A DNA stretch of 29,048 nt, from assembly GCA_049318625.1 (NCBI GenBank), contig JBMOGA010000050.1, forward strand, positions 1-29,048, given 5' to 3'. This stretch comes from JBMOGA01 sp049318625 (GTDB taxonomy: Bacteria; Pseudomonadota; Alphaproteobacteria; Rhizobiales; Hyphomicrobiaceae). Position 1 is the stretch's first letter. Every line of letters starts with the position of its first letter. The notes under the pieces were generated by a model. The model was not told the DNA's origin. It did not search any database and saw only the letters and a program-made list of their open reading frames with translations. Position numbers and translations under genes: made by a program. Below are positions 14,574 through 23,657 of the stretch, piece by piece.

Positions 14574-15449
14574 TCACCGCGTCTGACGCGCCACGGTGCG
14601 CAGCAACGCCGAATCGTCCTCGGCACCATCAGCCGCCTTGGCGGTGTCGTACCAGCCATAAGCCGCCCGCCCGACCGGCATGTCGAAGGCCTGATCCCGC
14701 GCCTGCTGGAGGCAGTAGCGGGTGTCCTTCTCGCGCAGACCGATCGACAGCGCCGGCACGTCCGACAGCCGCTCCTCCACCATCGCCCGCGCGACCCGCT
14801 TCACGTGCGGGCTCGCGCACGGCCCGCTTTCGATCGCCGCCACCAGCGTCTCGCGGTCGAGGCCGAGCCGGTGCGCCAGCGCGACGCCCTCGGCGAGACC
14901 CGCGATCTGCACGGCGCCGAGCAGGTTGTTGATCAGCTTGAACGCGGTGCCGGTGCCGACCGGTCCGAAGTGCAGGATGCTGCCGGAGAGCGAGTCGAGA
15001 TAGGGCCGCGCCAGCGCCAGATCGGCCGGCGCCGCGCCGACCAGCAGCACGAGCTTGCCCTCGGCCGCCGCCACCGGTGGTCCGTTGACGGGACAATCGA
15101 TGTAGACGAGGCCGCGGGCCTGTGCCTTGGCCTGCAAGCCGAGCACATGGCCATGCGACAGCGTCGAGCATTCGACCACCAGACTGCCCGCCTCGAGCAC
15201 CGCCAGCGCCCCGTCCGCCGCCGTCCACACCCGCGCGGACGCCTCGTCGTCCGCGACCATCGAGAACACGGCATCGGCGCCGGTCGCAGCCTCGGCCGGC
15301 GTTGCGGCTGAGCGTGCCCCCTTGGCGACCAGGCCCGCCGCCTTGTCGGCCGAACGGTTCCACACCGCCACGCGGTGCCCGGCCGCCAGCAGCCGCCCCG
15401 CCATGCCGGTGCCCATCTTTCCCAGTCCGAGGAATGCGACGTTGGCCAC
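14574..15449 (-). CDS. 3-hydroxyisobutyrate-dehydrogenase-like NAD(P)-dependent oxidoreductase
   Basis: The product is 291 aa from GTG 15449, preceded by GGAG 8 bases away. The Rossmann start VAFLGLGKMGTGMAGRLLAAG (residues 4-24), the middle ECSTLSHG, and GTGTAFKLINNLLGAVQ with the catalytic Lys171 and Asn175 place it in the beta-hydroxyacid dehydrogenase family (HIBADH, tartronate semialdehyde reductase, GLYR-type). The substrate-binding motif reads CPVNGPP where tartronate semialdehyde reductases have APVSGG, so the substrate is not obvious. It lies 32 bases downstream of the SAF-domain oxidoreductase gene and probably shares its promoter, placing it in the unknown catabolic route of this locus. 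Confidence 0.85.
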   Translation of the reverse strand: MANVAFLGLGKMGTGMAGRLLAAGHRVAVWNRSADKAAGLVAKGARSAATPAEAATGADAVFSMVADDEASARVWTAADGALAVLEAGSLVVECSTLSHGHVLGLQAKAQARGLVYIDCPVNGPPVAAAEGKLVLLVGAAPADLALARPYLDSLSGSILHFGPVGTGTAFKLINNLLGAVQIAGLAEGVALAHRLGLDRETLVAAIESGPCASPHVKRVARAMVEERLSDVPALSIGLREKDTRYCLQQARDQAFDMPVGRAAYGWYDTAKAADGAEDDSALLRTVARQTR

Positions 15450-15481
15450 AGCGGTACTCCGTCTTGAAAGAGGCCTTCGGC

Positions 15482-16855
15482 TCAGAAGAAGCGCGCGTCC
15501 TGCTCGCGCCGCAGACGCCACAGCGGCGAACTCTCGTCCGCGGTCACGTCGTCGACCGTCAGCATCTGGCCCGCCGCCAGCGGCCGCGTCAACGACCGCC
15601 CGACCGCCATGTAGTAGGGCAGCGGATTGCCGCTGCGCACCGGCGCGGCCGGCGTCAGCAGCGGATCGAGACCGGGCACCGCATGGCGCAGCCCCACGAT
15701 CTCGAGGCGATGTCCGGCCGGCAGATCCTGCGCCGCCCGCGCGGTCAGATCCACCACCGGCCGGTAGGTCTCGTCCACCGAGGAATTGCCGAGCCGGGCC
15801 GCCGCCAGCACCGACATCGGCGCCTCGACGCCGAGCAGGTGCGAGGGGTTGTAGACGAGCCCGTAGCGGCCGTCCGGCGACGTCGGAATTCCCTTGCCGC
15901 GGAACAGCGCGCCGGACTTGGCGTCGGCCCACCGGACCACCACGAACACGCCGCCCGCGAAGCTCGCCTCGTCCGGCCGGCGCAGGCAGTTGAACACGTC
16001 CAGCCGGCCGTCCCCCGCCAGCACACCACCATCCGCCATCGGAGCATAGACCTCGGGCAATTCGGCGGTGTGCACCAGTGGTGCATGATAGTCGGGACGA
16101 TCAGGCACGAGGCCGGTCGCATTCGCCACCAGCGCCATCTCGCAGAAATCGGGCACGGTGCGTTGCGGCAGCCGGGCGAGCGCAGTGGCCCGCGCCGCGA
16201 TGGTCGCGCGGCGGTCGGCCGAAAGCTTCCATAGGCCGGCGATTTCGGGTGCCGTCACCCGCTCCGTCGTCCACGTCACCTCGTGCGTGGCCGGATCATA
16301 GACGTAATCGTACTCGCTCGACTTGCCGGCCGCGACGATCGGCAGCCCGAGTGCCCGCGCCCACGTCACCAGCGAGATCAGCAGGGCCGGCTGGTCACCG
16401 TCGACGAGCGTATACGGAACGTCCGCCGCGCGCGCCTTGGCCGCCAGCAGCGGCCCGACCACGCATTCCGCCTCCTTGCTGACCATCGCGACGCCGATAC
16501 CCGCCGCGATCGCCGCCTCGGCATGGCGCGCGCCGTACACGGGATCTCCGGTCGCCTCGACGATCATCTCGATGCCCGAGGCCAGCAGGTCCTCGAGCGA
16601 CTGGCAGACGGCGATCCGCCCCTCGCCGACCGCCTGGCGCGCCGCGGCCGCGCTGTCGACCATCCGCGCATCGTGTCCGGCGGCCTTCAGGATCTCCGTG
16701 GTGAGCTGAGGATTCTTGTCCAGAACCGAAACGACTCTGAGCCCCTGCATGCGGCGCGACTGGGCGAGCAGCGACTGGCCGAACTCCCCCGCTCCGATCA
16801 ACGCGGCGGTCACCGGCCGCGCCCGCGCGGGCGCCAGCAGTTTCTCGAAATGCAC
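15482..16855 (-). CDS. COG4091-like oxidoreductase: homoserine-dehydrogenase-type N-terminus with C-terminal SAF domain
   Basis: The product is 457 aa from GTG 16855, with GGGGAAG 4 bases upstream. ALIGAGEFGQSLLAQSRRM (19-37) is a Rossmann NAD(P) site. IVEATGDPVYGARHAEAAI and VAMVSKEAECVVGPLL are typical of the homoserine-dehydrogenase-like enzymes, and the C-terminal 90 residues (YYMAVGRSLTRPLAAGQMLT, VDDVTADE) form a SAF domain as in sialic acid synthase or FlgA. The combination matches COG4091, a group often found near sugar-acid genes and sometimes misnamed FlgA. The reaction is not known to me; NAD(P)-dependent oxidation or reduction of a polyhydroxylated acid is a reasonable guess. It is divergent from the ABC importer genes with a 219-base shared regulatory gap. 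Confidence 0.82.
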   Translation of the reverse strand: MHFEKLLAPARARPVTAALIGAGEFGQSLLAQSRRMQGLRVVSVLDKNPQLTTEILKAAGHDARMVDSAAAARQAVGEGRIAVCQSLEDLLASGIEMIVEATGDPVYGARHAEAAIAAGIGVAMVSKEAECVVGPLLAAKARAADVPYTLVDGDQPALLISLVTWARALGLPIVAAGKSSEYDYVYDPATHEVTWTTERVTAPEIAGLWKLSADRRATIAARATALARLPQRTVPDFCEMALVANATGLVPDRPDYHAPLVHTAELPEVYAPMADGGVLAGDGRLDVFNCLRRPDEASFAGGVFVVVRWADAKSGALFRGKGIPTSPDGRYGLVYNPSHLLGVEAPMSVLAAARLGNSSVDETYRPVVDLTARAAQDLPAGHRLEIVGLRHAVPGLDPLLTPAAPVRSGNPLPYYMAVGRSLTRPLAAGQMLTVDDVTADESSPLWRLRREQDARFF

Positions 16856-16911
16856 GGCGCTTCCCCATTTGGTTTTCGTGGATCGGCCGACGCTAGCAAA
16901 CCCGAGCCCGC

Positions 16912-16931
16912 TTGGCCAAACCGTTTACCAA
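16912..16931. promoter_or_regulatory. Imperfect palindrome, possible operator in the divergent region
   Basis: TTGGCCAAACCGTTTACCAA has arms TTGG-CC-AAAC and GTTT-A-CCAA, which are inverted repeats with one base of slippage. The size and the central AAACxGTTT resemble operators of LacI/GntR-like sugar regulators. It lies 57 bases upstream of the SAF oxidoreductase start and 143 upstream of the binding protein start. No regulator gene is adjacent. Confidence 0.4.
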
Positions 16932-16990
16932 CTGTGGGAATTCGGCCAGATCCGTTCGGGCGACGGCGCCCCGTAACATCATACGACCAC

Positions 16991-17019
16991 TTGCCGGACC
17001 GGTCGGCTCGGTCTACTGT
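16991..17019 (+). promoter_or_regulatory. Possible sigma-70 promoter of the ABC importer operon
   Basis: TTGCCG (16991-16996) and TACTGT (17014-17019) are 17 bases apart, each with four of six consensus positions. Transcription would begin near 17026, giving a leader of about 50 bases before the ATG at 17075. Confidence 0.35.
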
Positions 17020-17039
17020 CCCGGCCAACGATTAAACAA

Positions 17040-17056
17040 GGAACCACAACGGTTCC
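17040..17056 (+). promoter_or_regulatory. Inverted repeat GGAACC/GGTTCC in the ABC operon leader
   Basis: GGAACC-ACAAC-GGTTCC is a perfect 6-bp inverted repeat, 6 bases before the GGGAGG ribosome binding site of the binding-protein gene. It could be an operator just after the transcription start or an RNA hairpin near the ribosome binding site. Confidence 0.4.
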
Positions 17057-17074
17057 GATTTAGGGAGGACGGCC

Positions 17075-18388
17075 ATGGTGAAAATCAACAGGCGTGGATT
17101 CATGAAGGCGACGGGCGCTGGCGCGCTCGCGGCCTCGACGGGCGGCCTCGCCGCCATTCTCGAATCCGGCCGGGCACCAGCCTACGCTCAAGCCACCGAG
17201 GTGCATTGGCTGCGCTGGAACGACTTCATTCCGGCCTGCGACCAGTTGCTCCGCACCAAGCTGCTGCCCGAGGCCGAGAAGGCGCTCGGCATCAAGGTCA
17301 AGTACGAGACGGTGAACGGCAACGACCTGCAGCCGCGCATCACCTCGTCGATCCAGTCGGGGTCCGGTCCCGACCTGCTCATGCTGTTCAACAATCACCC
17401 CCATCTCTACGCCAACAGCCTCGTCGACCTGTCCGACGTGGCCGAGGAAGTGGGCAAGGACCAGAACGGTTACTACAAGATCTCGGCCGCCAACTGCGGG
17501 TCCGGGGGCAAGTTCTTCTCCATGCCCGCCGCGATCATCGGCGCCATGACGATCTACCGCAAATCGATGTTCCCGAATGGCGCACCGAAGACCTGGGACG
17601 AGTACCGCAAGGCGGGTGCCGAACTGAAGAAGAAGGGCTATCCGATCGGTCAGTCGTTCGGCCAGTCGTTCGGCGATCCGCCGACCTTCGCCTATCCGCT
17701 GCTGTGGGCCCACGGCGGCGCCGAGATCGACGACAAGGGCAAGGTCGCGATCAACTCCAAGGAGACGATCGACGTCGTCAAGTGGATGGCATCGGCCTGG
17801 AAAGAAGGCTTCGACGAGGGCGGACTGGCTTGGGACGACGCGTCCAACAACCGCGCCTTCCTCGCTGGCACCATCAGCGCGACCCTGAACGGCGCCTCGA
17901 TCTACATCGAGACCCTGCGCAAGCCCGATCAGTACAAGACCGCTGACGGCAAGCCGCTCAAGGACGACGTGTTCCACGGTCCGCTGCCGGCCGGCCCGAA
18001 AGGCCAGTTCGGCATGCACACGTTCACGTCGCACGTGCTGCCGAGCTACTCCAAGAACCAGAAGGCGGCGAAGGATCTGCTGCGCTTCTTCCATAAGAAA
18101 GAGAACTACGATCAGTGGTTCTCGACCTCGCAGGGCTTCTATACGCCCGGCACCACGGGTTGGGAGTCGCACGCCGTTTGGACGAAGGACCCGATCATGG
18201 CGCCCTTCGCGGTGGCCGGTAAGCTCGGCGCCACGCCGGGTCACCCGGGCGAGCCCAATGCCAAGGCGGCCGAGGTGCTGACCAAGTACCTGATCGGCAA
18301 CATGTTCGCGGGCGCCATCAAGGGCCAGTCGGCCGAAGATGCCGTGAAGGCCTGCGAGGCGCAGCTCAAGACGATCTACGGCGCCTGA
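17075..18388 (+). CDS. CUT1-type ABC transporter substrate-binding protein (twin-arginine signal)
   Basis: The product is 437 aa. GGGAGG lies 6 bases before ATG 17075. NRRGFMKATGAGALAAST (5-22) is a twin-arginine signal, probably cut after AYA near residue 38. The mature protein has the family 1 solute-binding fold: VHWLRWNDFIPACDQ, ITSSIQSGSGPDLLMLFNN, KTWDEYRKAGAELKKKGYP and LAGTISATLNGASIY. This family binds sugars, polyols, glycerol phosphate or sugar acids in the periplasm and hands them to the permeases encoded next. The ligand cannot be read from the sequence, but the surrounding enzymes suggest a hydroxylated acid or sugar derivative. A strong hairpin downstream probably limits readthrough, so this protein is made in excess over the permeases. 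Confidence 0.92.
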   Translation: MVKINRRGFMKATGAGALAASTGGLAAILESGRAPAYAQATEVHWLRWNDFIPACDQLLRTKLLPEAEKALGIKVKYETVNGNDLQPRITSSIQSGSGPDLLMLFNNHPHLYANSLVDLSDVAEEVGKDQNGYYKISAANCGSGGKFFSMPAAIIGAMTIYRKSMFPNGAPKTWDEYRKAGAELKKKGYPIGQSFGQSFGDPPTFAYPLLWAHGGAEIDDKGKVAINSKETIDVVKWMASAWKEGFDEGGLAWDDASNNRAFLAGTISATLNGASIYIETLRKPDQYKTADGKPLKDDVFHGPLPAGPKGQFGMHTFTSHVLPSYSKNQKAAKDLLRFFHKKENYDQWFSTSQGFYTPGTTGWESHAVWTKDPIMAPFAVAGKLGATPGHPGEPNAKAAEVLTKYLIGNMFAGAIKGQSAEDAVKACEAQLKTIYGA

Positions 18389-18445
18389 GCACGACGACGC
18401 GACACCAGCGTCGGTCACGGTTGCTCAAAGGTCTCATCGAGCAGT

Positions 18446-18476
18446 GGACCGGGGCGAGCTTCGCCCCGGTCCTTTA
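18446..18476 (+). terminator. Strong hairpin between binding-protein and permease genes (partial terminator)
   Basis: A 12-bp perfect stem GGACCGGGGCGA / TCGCCCCGGTCC (18446-18457 and 18461-18472) with a 3-base loop is followed by TTTA. It lies 57 bases after the binding-protein stop and ends about 30 bases before the first permease start. Such elements commonly lower distal expression and stabilise the upstream mRNA in ABC operons. Confidence 0.8.
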
Positions 18477-18502
18477 GCTGAGTTTTTCAGGGAAGATCAG
18501 TC

Positions 18503-19432
18503 ATGGCGGTGACGACCGCGACCGCGGAGAGGAACGTTATTGGCAAGCCGAAGTGGCGGCCGCTCGAAGGGGAAGGCAATCTCGCGTTCCTGCTTCTGCT
18601 GCCGACACTGGTGCTGCTCGGCATGTTCATCGCCTATCCGTTCCTCCGCGGCATCATGCTGGCGGTGACGGACACCAGGGTCGGAATCCCCGGCAAGTGG
18701 GTCGGGCTCGACAACTTCGCGCGCCTGTTCGCCGATCCGATCTTCCACGCGGTCGTCAAGAACACGTTCCTCTATACGGCGGTCACGACGGTCTTCAAGC
18801 TGGCCCTCGGCCTCTGGCTGGCGCTGCTGCTGAACCGCAATTTCAAGTTCAAGGCCTTCACGCGCGCCTTCATCCTGCTGCCGTTCATCGTGCCGACCGT
18901 TCTTGCGTGCTTCGCCTGGAAATGGATGTTCGACCCGACCTTCTCGGTCGTGAACTGGATGCTCTGGAAGGTCGGCCTCATCTCGAGTTCGATCAACTGG
19001 CTGGGCGACGGCGATCTCGCGATGCTCTCGATCATCATCGTCAACATCTGGCGCGGCGTGCCGTTCTTCGCCATCTCGCTGATGGCCGGCCTGCAGACGA
19101 TCTCGCCCGACCTCAATGAGGCCGCCGCGATCGACGGCGCCAAGCCCCTGCAGCGGTTCTGGTACATCACGTGGCCCCTGCTGCTGCCGGTGACCATGGT
19201 GGTCGTTCTGTTCTCCGTGATCCAGACGTTCGCGGATTTCCAGATCGTCTACGTATTGACGGGAGGCGGCCCGGCGAACGCGACGCATCTGTTCGCAACG
19301 TACGCCTACCAGTTGGGCATCGGTACGGGACTGCTGTCTCAGGGCGCGGCCGTTTCACTGGCCATGTTCCCGCTGCTGTTCCTGATCGTGATCTTCCAGC
19401 TCATGTACATTCGCCGCGTGGAGACCCGCTGA
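18503..19432 (+). CDS. ABC sugar-type permease, MalF/UgpA-like
   Basis: The product is 309 aa with six membrane helices (for example LAFLLLLPTLVLLGMFIAYP, AFILLPFIVPTVLACFAWKW, VVVLFSVIQTFADFQIVYVL). The cytoplasmic coupling loop EAAAIDGAKPLQRFWYITWP is the EAA motif that contacts the ATPase. GGxGPANATH near the C-terminus (TGGGPANATHLFATYAYQ) is typical of the first CUT1 permease. It forms the channel with the next permease. Its stop overlaps the next start (TGATG), so the two are translationally coupled. Confidence 0.93.
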   Translation: MAVTTATAERNVIGKPKWRPLEGEGNLAFLLLLPTLVLLGMFIAYPFLRGIMLAVTDTRVGIPGKWVGLDNFARLFADPIFHAVVKNTFLYTAVTTVFKLALGLWLALLLNRNFKFKAFTRAFILLPFIVPTVLACFAWKWMFDPTFSVVNWMLWKVGLISSSINWLGDGDLAMLSIIIVNIWRGVPFFAISLMAGLQTISPDLNEAAAIDGAKPLQRFWYITWPLLLPVTMVVVLFSVIQTFADFQIVYVLTGGGPANATHLFATYAYQLGIGTGLLSQGAAVSLAMFPLLFLIVIFQLMYIRRVETR

Positions 19433-20283
19433 TGATCGAGGGCGCAAAGTGGCGGCGATGGGTCTTCTTCCGCTTCCCGATGGCACTGTTCCTGATCTTC
19501 CTGTTGTTCCCGTTCTACTGGATGGTCATCACCACGGTGCGGCCGGATAATGAGCTCTACATTCCGTGGATGCGGCCGCAGTACAAGCCGCTGTGGACCT
19601 GGAATCCAACGCTCGTCCATCTGCAGTATCTGAACAACGAGACGACGTTCTGGCTGTGGATGTGGAACACCACGTTCATCGCAGTGATCTCCACGGCCAT
19701 CTCGCTGGTCTGCGGCGTGCTGGCAGGCTATGCGCTGTCCCGTCTCAATTTCCGCATGGCCGGGCTGCTCGGCACCGGCATCTTCGTCACCTATCTCGTG
19801 CCGCAGACACTGCTCTTCATTCCCCTGGCCGAGATCATCCGCACCTACCAGCTCGGCGACACACCCTGGTCGTTGATCCTGACCTATCCGACATTCCTCA
19901 TCCCATTCGTCACCTGGTTGATGATGGGGTACTTCAAGGCGGTCCCGAAGGAGCTCGAGGAATGCGCCCGCATCGATGGTGCGTCGCGTTGGGAGGCTAT
20001 GCTCTACATCATCATTCCGGTTGCAGTGCCGGGGATCCTGTCGGCAATGATCTTCGCATTCACGCTGTCGTGGAACGAGTTCATCTACGCCCTGGTGTTC
20101 CTGTCCTCGCCTGAACAGAAAACGGTGCCGGTCGGCGTCATCTCCGAACTGGTTCGTGGCGACGTGTTCTTCTGGGGACCGCTGATGGCGGGCGCTCTGC
20201 TAGGCTCCATCCCGGTGGCGATCGCCTACTCGTTCTTCGTCGAACACTACGTGTCGGGCCTCACCGGCTCCGTCAAAGGCTGA
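19432..20283 (+). CDS. ABC sugar-type permease, MalG/UgpE-like
   Basis: The product is 283 aa from ATG 19432, overlapping the stop of the preceding permease gene. It has six membrane segments, beginning with FPMALFLIFLLFPFYWMVIT, and the EAA loop ECARIDGASRWEAMLYIIIP. The C-terminal SWNEFIYALVFLSSPEQKTV and FVEHYVSGLTGSVKG are the standard end of CUT1 second permeases. It pairs with the MalF-like subunit in the inner membrane. The ATPase gene starts 70 bases downstream. Confidence 0.93.
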   Translation: MIEGAKWRRWVFFRFPMALFLIFLLFPFYWMVITTVRPDNELYIPWMRPQYKPLWTWNPTLVHLQYLNNETTFWLWMWNTTFIAVISTAISLVCGVLAGYALSRLNFRMAGLLGTGIFVTYLVPQTLLFIPLAEIIRTYQLGDTPWSLILTYPTFLIPFVTWLMMGYFKAVPKELEECARIDGASRWEAMLYIIIPVAVPGILSAMIFAFTLSWNEFIYALVFLSSPEQKTVPVGVISELVRGDVFFWGPLMAGALLGSIPVAIAYSFFVEHYVSGLTGSVKG

Positions 20284-20353
20284 GGTTGCACAGGACTTGC
20301 ATGCACGAGGCGGCGCCGGGCGCGCTCCTCTGGGGGAAAAGAAGAGAGTTACC

Positions 20354-21454
<1,101 letters not shown>

Positions 21455-21476
21455 CCGGTCGCTGGTCGCAATGAAG

Positions 21477-21498
21477 GAACCCCGCAGCGGCGGGGTTC
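21477..21498 (+). terminator. Hairpin after the ABC ATPase gene
   Basis: GAACCCCGC (21477-21485) pairs with GCGGGGTTC (21490-21498) around AGCG, 22 bases after the ATPase stop. It is followed by TCCCCCTCTC rather than a T run, so termination may be only partial and the next dehydrogenase gene may still be cotranscribed. Confidence 0.5.
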
Positions 21499-21556
21499 TC
21501 CCCCTCTCGCCTTGTCGACGACACCCCGGGTGAGAGGGTCAAGCAAGGAGCGCCCG

Positions 21557-22666
21557 ATGGCCGCCAATGCGTTCGAGATCGCCGTCATGCCCGGCGACGG
21601 CATCGGCAACGAGGTGATGGACGCCGCGCTCCACGTGCTCGATGCGGTCGAGAAACGGTACGGCATCGGCACGCGCCGCGACATGATCCCCGGCGGCGCC
21701 CACCACTACCGCGACACCGGCATCGCCATGTCGGAGGACGGGTTCGCCCGCGCCGACAAGGCCCACGCCATCCTGTTCGGCGCCATGGGCTGGCCCGAGA
21801 TCCGCTATCCCGACGGCACCGAGATCGCGCCGCAGCTCGACCTGCGCTTCCGCTTCGAATTGTTCGCCGGCGTCCGTCCGATCCGCGCCATCCCGGGCGT
21901 CCCCGTCGCGCTCGCCGACCCGCGCGCCAAGGGCATCGACCTGGTGATCCTGCGCGAGTCGACCGAGGGCCTGTTCGCGTCGCGCGGCAAGGGCGAGGTG
22001 ATCGACGACCGCGAGGCCCGCGACACCCAGGTCATCACCCGCGCCACCACCGAGCAGCTCACCGCGTTCTCCTTCGAGCTGGCGCGCCGGCGTGCCAAGC
22101 AGAAGGGCCGCACCGGCAAGGTGACGCTGATCGACAAGGCCAACGTGTTCCGCTCCTTCGCCTTCATGCGCAAGGTGTTCGACGAGGTCGCCGCCCGCTA
22201 TCCCGACGTCACCGCCGCCCACCACTACGTCGACGCCACCGCCCTCGACCTCATCCGCCGGCCCTGGGACTTCGACGTCATGCCGACCGAGAACATGTTC
22301 GGCGACATCCTATCGGACCTCGGCGCCGGCCTGATCGGCGGCATGGGGTTCGCGCCGTCCGCCGACATCGGCCGCGCCAACGCGATGTTCCAGCCGAGCC
22401 ACGGCTCGGCCCCCGACATCTTCGGCAAGCGGATCGCCAACCCGACCGCGATGATCCTGTCGGCCGCCATGATGCTCGACTGGCTCGGCGCCCGCCACGC
22501 CAGCCCCGCCGCCGAAACCGCCGCCGCCGCCATGACCAAGGCCGTCGACCTAGCCTTCGGCAACGGACAGGTCCGCTCCTACGATATCGGCGGCAAGGAT
22601 GGCACCGACACCATCGCCAAGGTGGTCGCCGACGCGATCCTGTCGGGCGCGGCCGATCCCGCCTGA
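21557..22666 (+). CDS. Isocitrate/isopropylmalate-family (beta-decarboxylating) dehydrogenase, substrate unknown
   Basis: The product is 369 aa from ATG 21557 with AAGGAG 8 bases upstream. PGDGIGNEV (12-20), the arginines of LDLRFRFELFAGVRP (Arg97, Arg107), Arg133 in LRESTEGLF, Lys194 in LIDKANVFRS, and the metal aspartates Asp226, Asp250 and Asp254 (MFGDILSDL) are all present. SHGSAPDIFGKRIANPTAMI binds NAD. The family oxidises (2R)-hydroxy acids with a carboxylate on C3 and decarboxylates them. The residue after GL is Phe140 where isocitrate and isopropylmalate dehydrogenases have the catalytic Tyr (ENxExxY), so this is probably neither; tartrate/malate-type activity is possible. Being downstream of the importer, it is likely the first oxidative step or a central step of the route. 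Confidence 0.88.
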   Translation: MAANAFEIAVMPGDGIGNEVMDAALHVLDAVEKRYGIGTRRDMIPGGAHHYRDTGIAMSEDGFARADKAHAILFGAMGWPEIRYPDGTEIAPQLDLRFRFELFAGVRPIRAIPGVPVALADPRAKGIDLVILRESTEGLFASRGKGEVIDDREARDTQVITRATTEQLTAFSFELARRRAKQKGRTGKVTLIDKANVFRSFAFMRKVFDEVAARYPDVTAAHHYVDATALDLIRRPWDFDVMPTENMFGDILSDLGAGLIGGMGFAPSADIGRANAMFQPSHGSAPDIFGKRIANPTAMILSAAMMLDWLGARHASPAAETAAAAMTKAVDLAFGNGQVRSYDIGGKDGTDTIAKVVADAILSGAADPA

Positions 22667-22679
22667 GGCTTGGAGCCGC

Positions 22680-23657
22680 TTACCCGAACGCCGGCACCGT
22701 GATGGTCCAATGCGCCATTGCCAGACCGGCGACCGGCGCCTCGACCACATGGATGCGGTCGACCAGCAGCGCGCCGAGATAGAGCGTCCGCAGATCCGGC
22801 CCGCCGAACGCGACGCTCGACACGTTGCCGAGCGTGCGCGCCAGCACCCCCTCGGTCGGGGCCTGCCCCATCGCGCCCGACTCCCACTGCCGGTCGATCT
22901 CGGCCGTGAAGTGCGGATCGCCGTCGGCCAGCATCACCGTGATCGCGCGGTCCGGCGTCACCCTCAGCACGCGGTTGGAGAAGATGCTGGTGATCCACAG
23001 CGCGCCCTCGGCGTCGAAGGCGATGCCGTCCGGGTAATGCCCCGGCCCGAGATCGACCCACACCTCCTTGGCACCGAGCCCGTCGCGCAGGATGGGGCAG
23101 CGGCTGATCCGCCGCGCGAACGTCTCGACGACGTAAAGCCAGCGCCGCTCGGCATCGGGGCGCACCTCGTTGGTAAAGCCGAAGCCGTCGGCTTCGAGCC
23201 GCACCACGCCTTTGCGCAATGACAAGACATAGCCGTCACCATAGCCCGGCCGGCGCGCATGCCAGCGCGGCATCAGCCGCGTCGACACCGTGATCCAAAG
23301 GTCGTCGCCGTCCGCCAGCACGAAGTTCGTCGAGGGCAGCGGCCGCCCCTCGAACGCCGCCAGCACCATCTCGTGGCGCCCGTCCGGATAGAGCCGCACC
23401 ACGCCGCCGCCGTAGTCGTCGAGGTGAGCAAGCAGGAAGCTGCCCGCCGGCTCGATGGTCAGGCTGTTCGGTCTCAGCCAACTGAGCGTCGGCGGCAGCA
23501 GGCTCTCCTGCCGCCCGTCCGGATGGAGCCGCGTGACCCCGCCGCGATAGTCCGGCACGAAAATCGCGCCGTCGCGGCAGGCGACCACGCATTCGGGCCG
23601 CACCAGTCCGCGGCCGAGCGGCCTTACGGCGTCGAGCGTGAACACGGGCGGCGCCAT
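22680..23657 (-). CDS. SMP-30/gluconolactonase-family beta-propeller hydrolase
   Basis: The product is 325 aa with no signal peptide. Repeated blades (DGAIFVPDYRGGVTRLHPDG, GSFLLAHLDDYGGGVVRLYP, GHYPDGIAFDAEGALWITS) show a six-bladed propeller of the SGL type (PF08450). Expected metal ligands are visible: Glu22 in RPECVV, Asn in FTNEVRPD and Asp in YPDGIAFD. Members open sugar lactones such as glucono- or xylonolactone. The start ATG overlaps the stop of the D-2-hydroxyacid dehydrogenase gene (ATGA), so it is made in the same operon. Only 13 bases separate its stop from that of the convergent dehydrogenase gene. Confidence 0.85.
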   Translation of the reverse strand: MAPPVFTLDAVRPLGRGLVRPECVVACRDGAIFVPDYRGGVTRLHPDGRQESLLPPTLSWLRPNSLTIEPAGSFLLAHLDDYGGGVVRLYPDGRHEMVLAAFEGRPLPSTNFVLADGDDLWITVSTRLMPRWHARRPGYGDGYVLSLRKGVVRLEADGFGFTNEVRPDAERRWLYVVETFARRISRCPILRDGLGAKEVWVDLGPGHYPDGIAFDAEGALWITSIFSNRVLRVTPDRAITVMLADGDPHFTAEIDRQWESGAMGQAPTEGVLARTLGNVSSVAFGGPDLRTLYLGALLVDRIHVVEAPVAGLAMAHWTITVPAFG

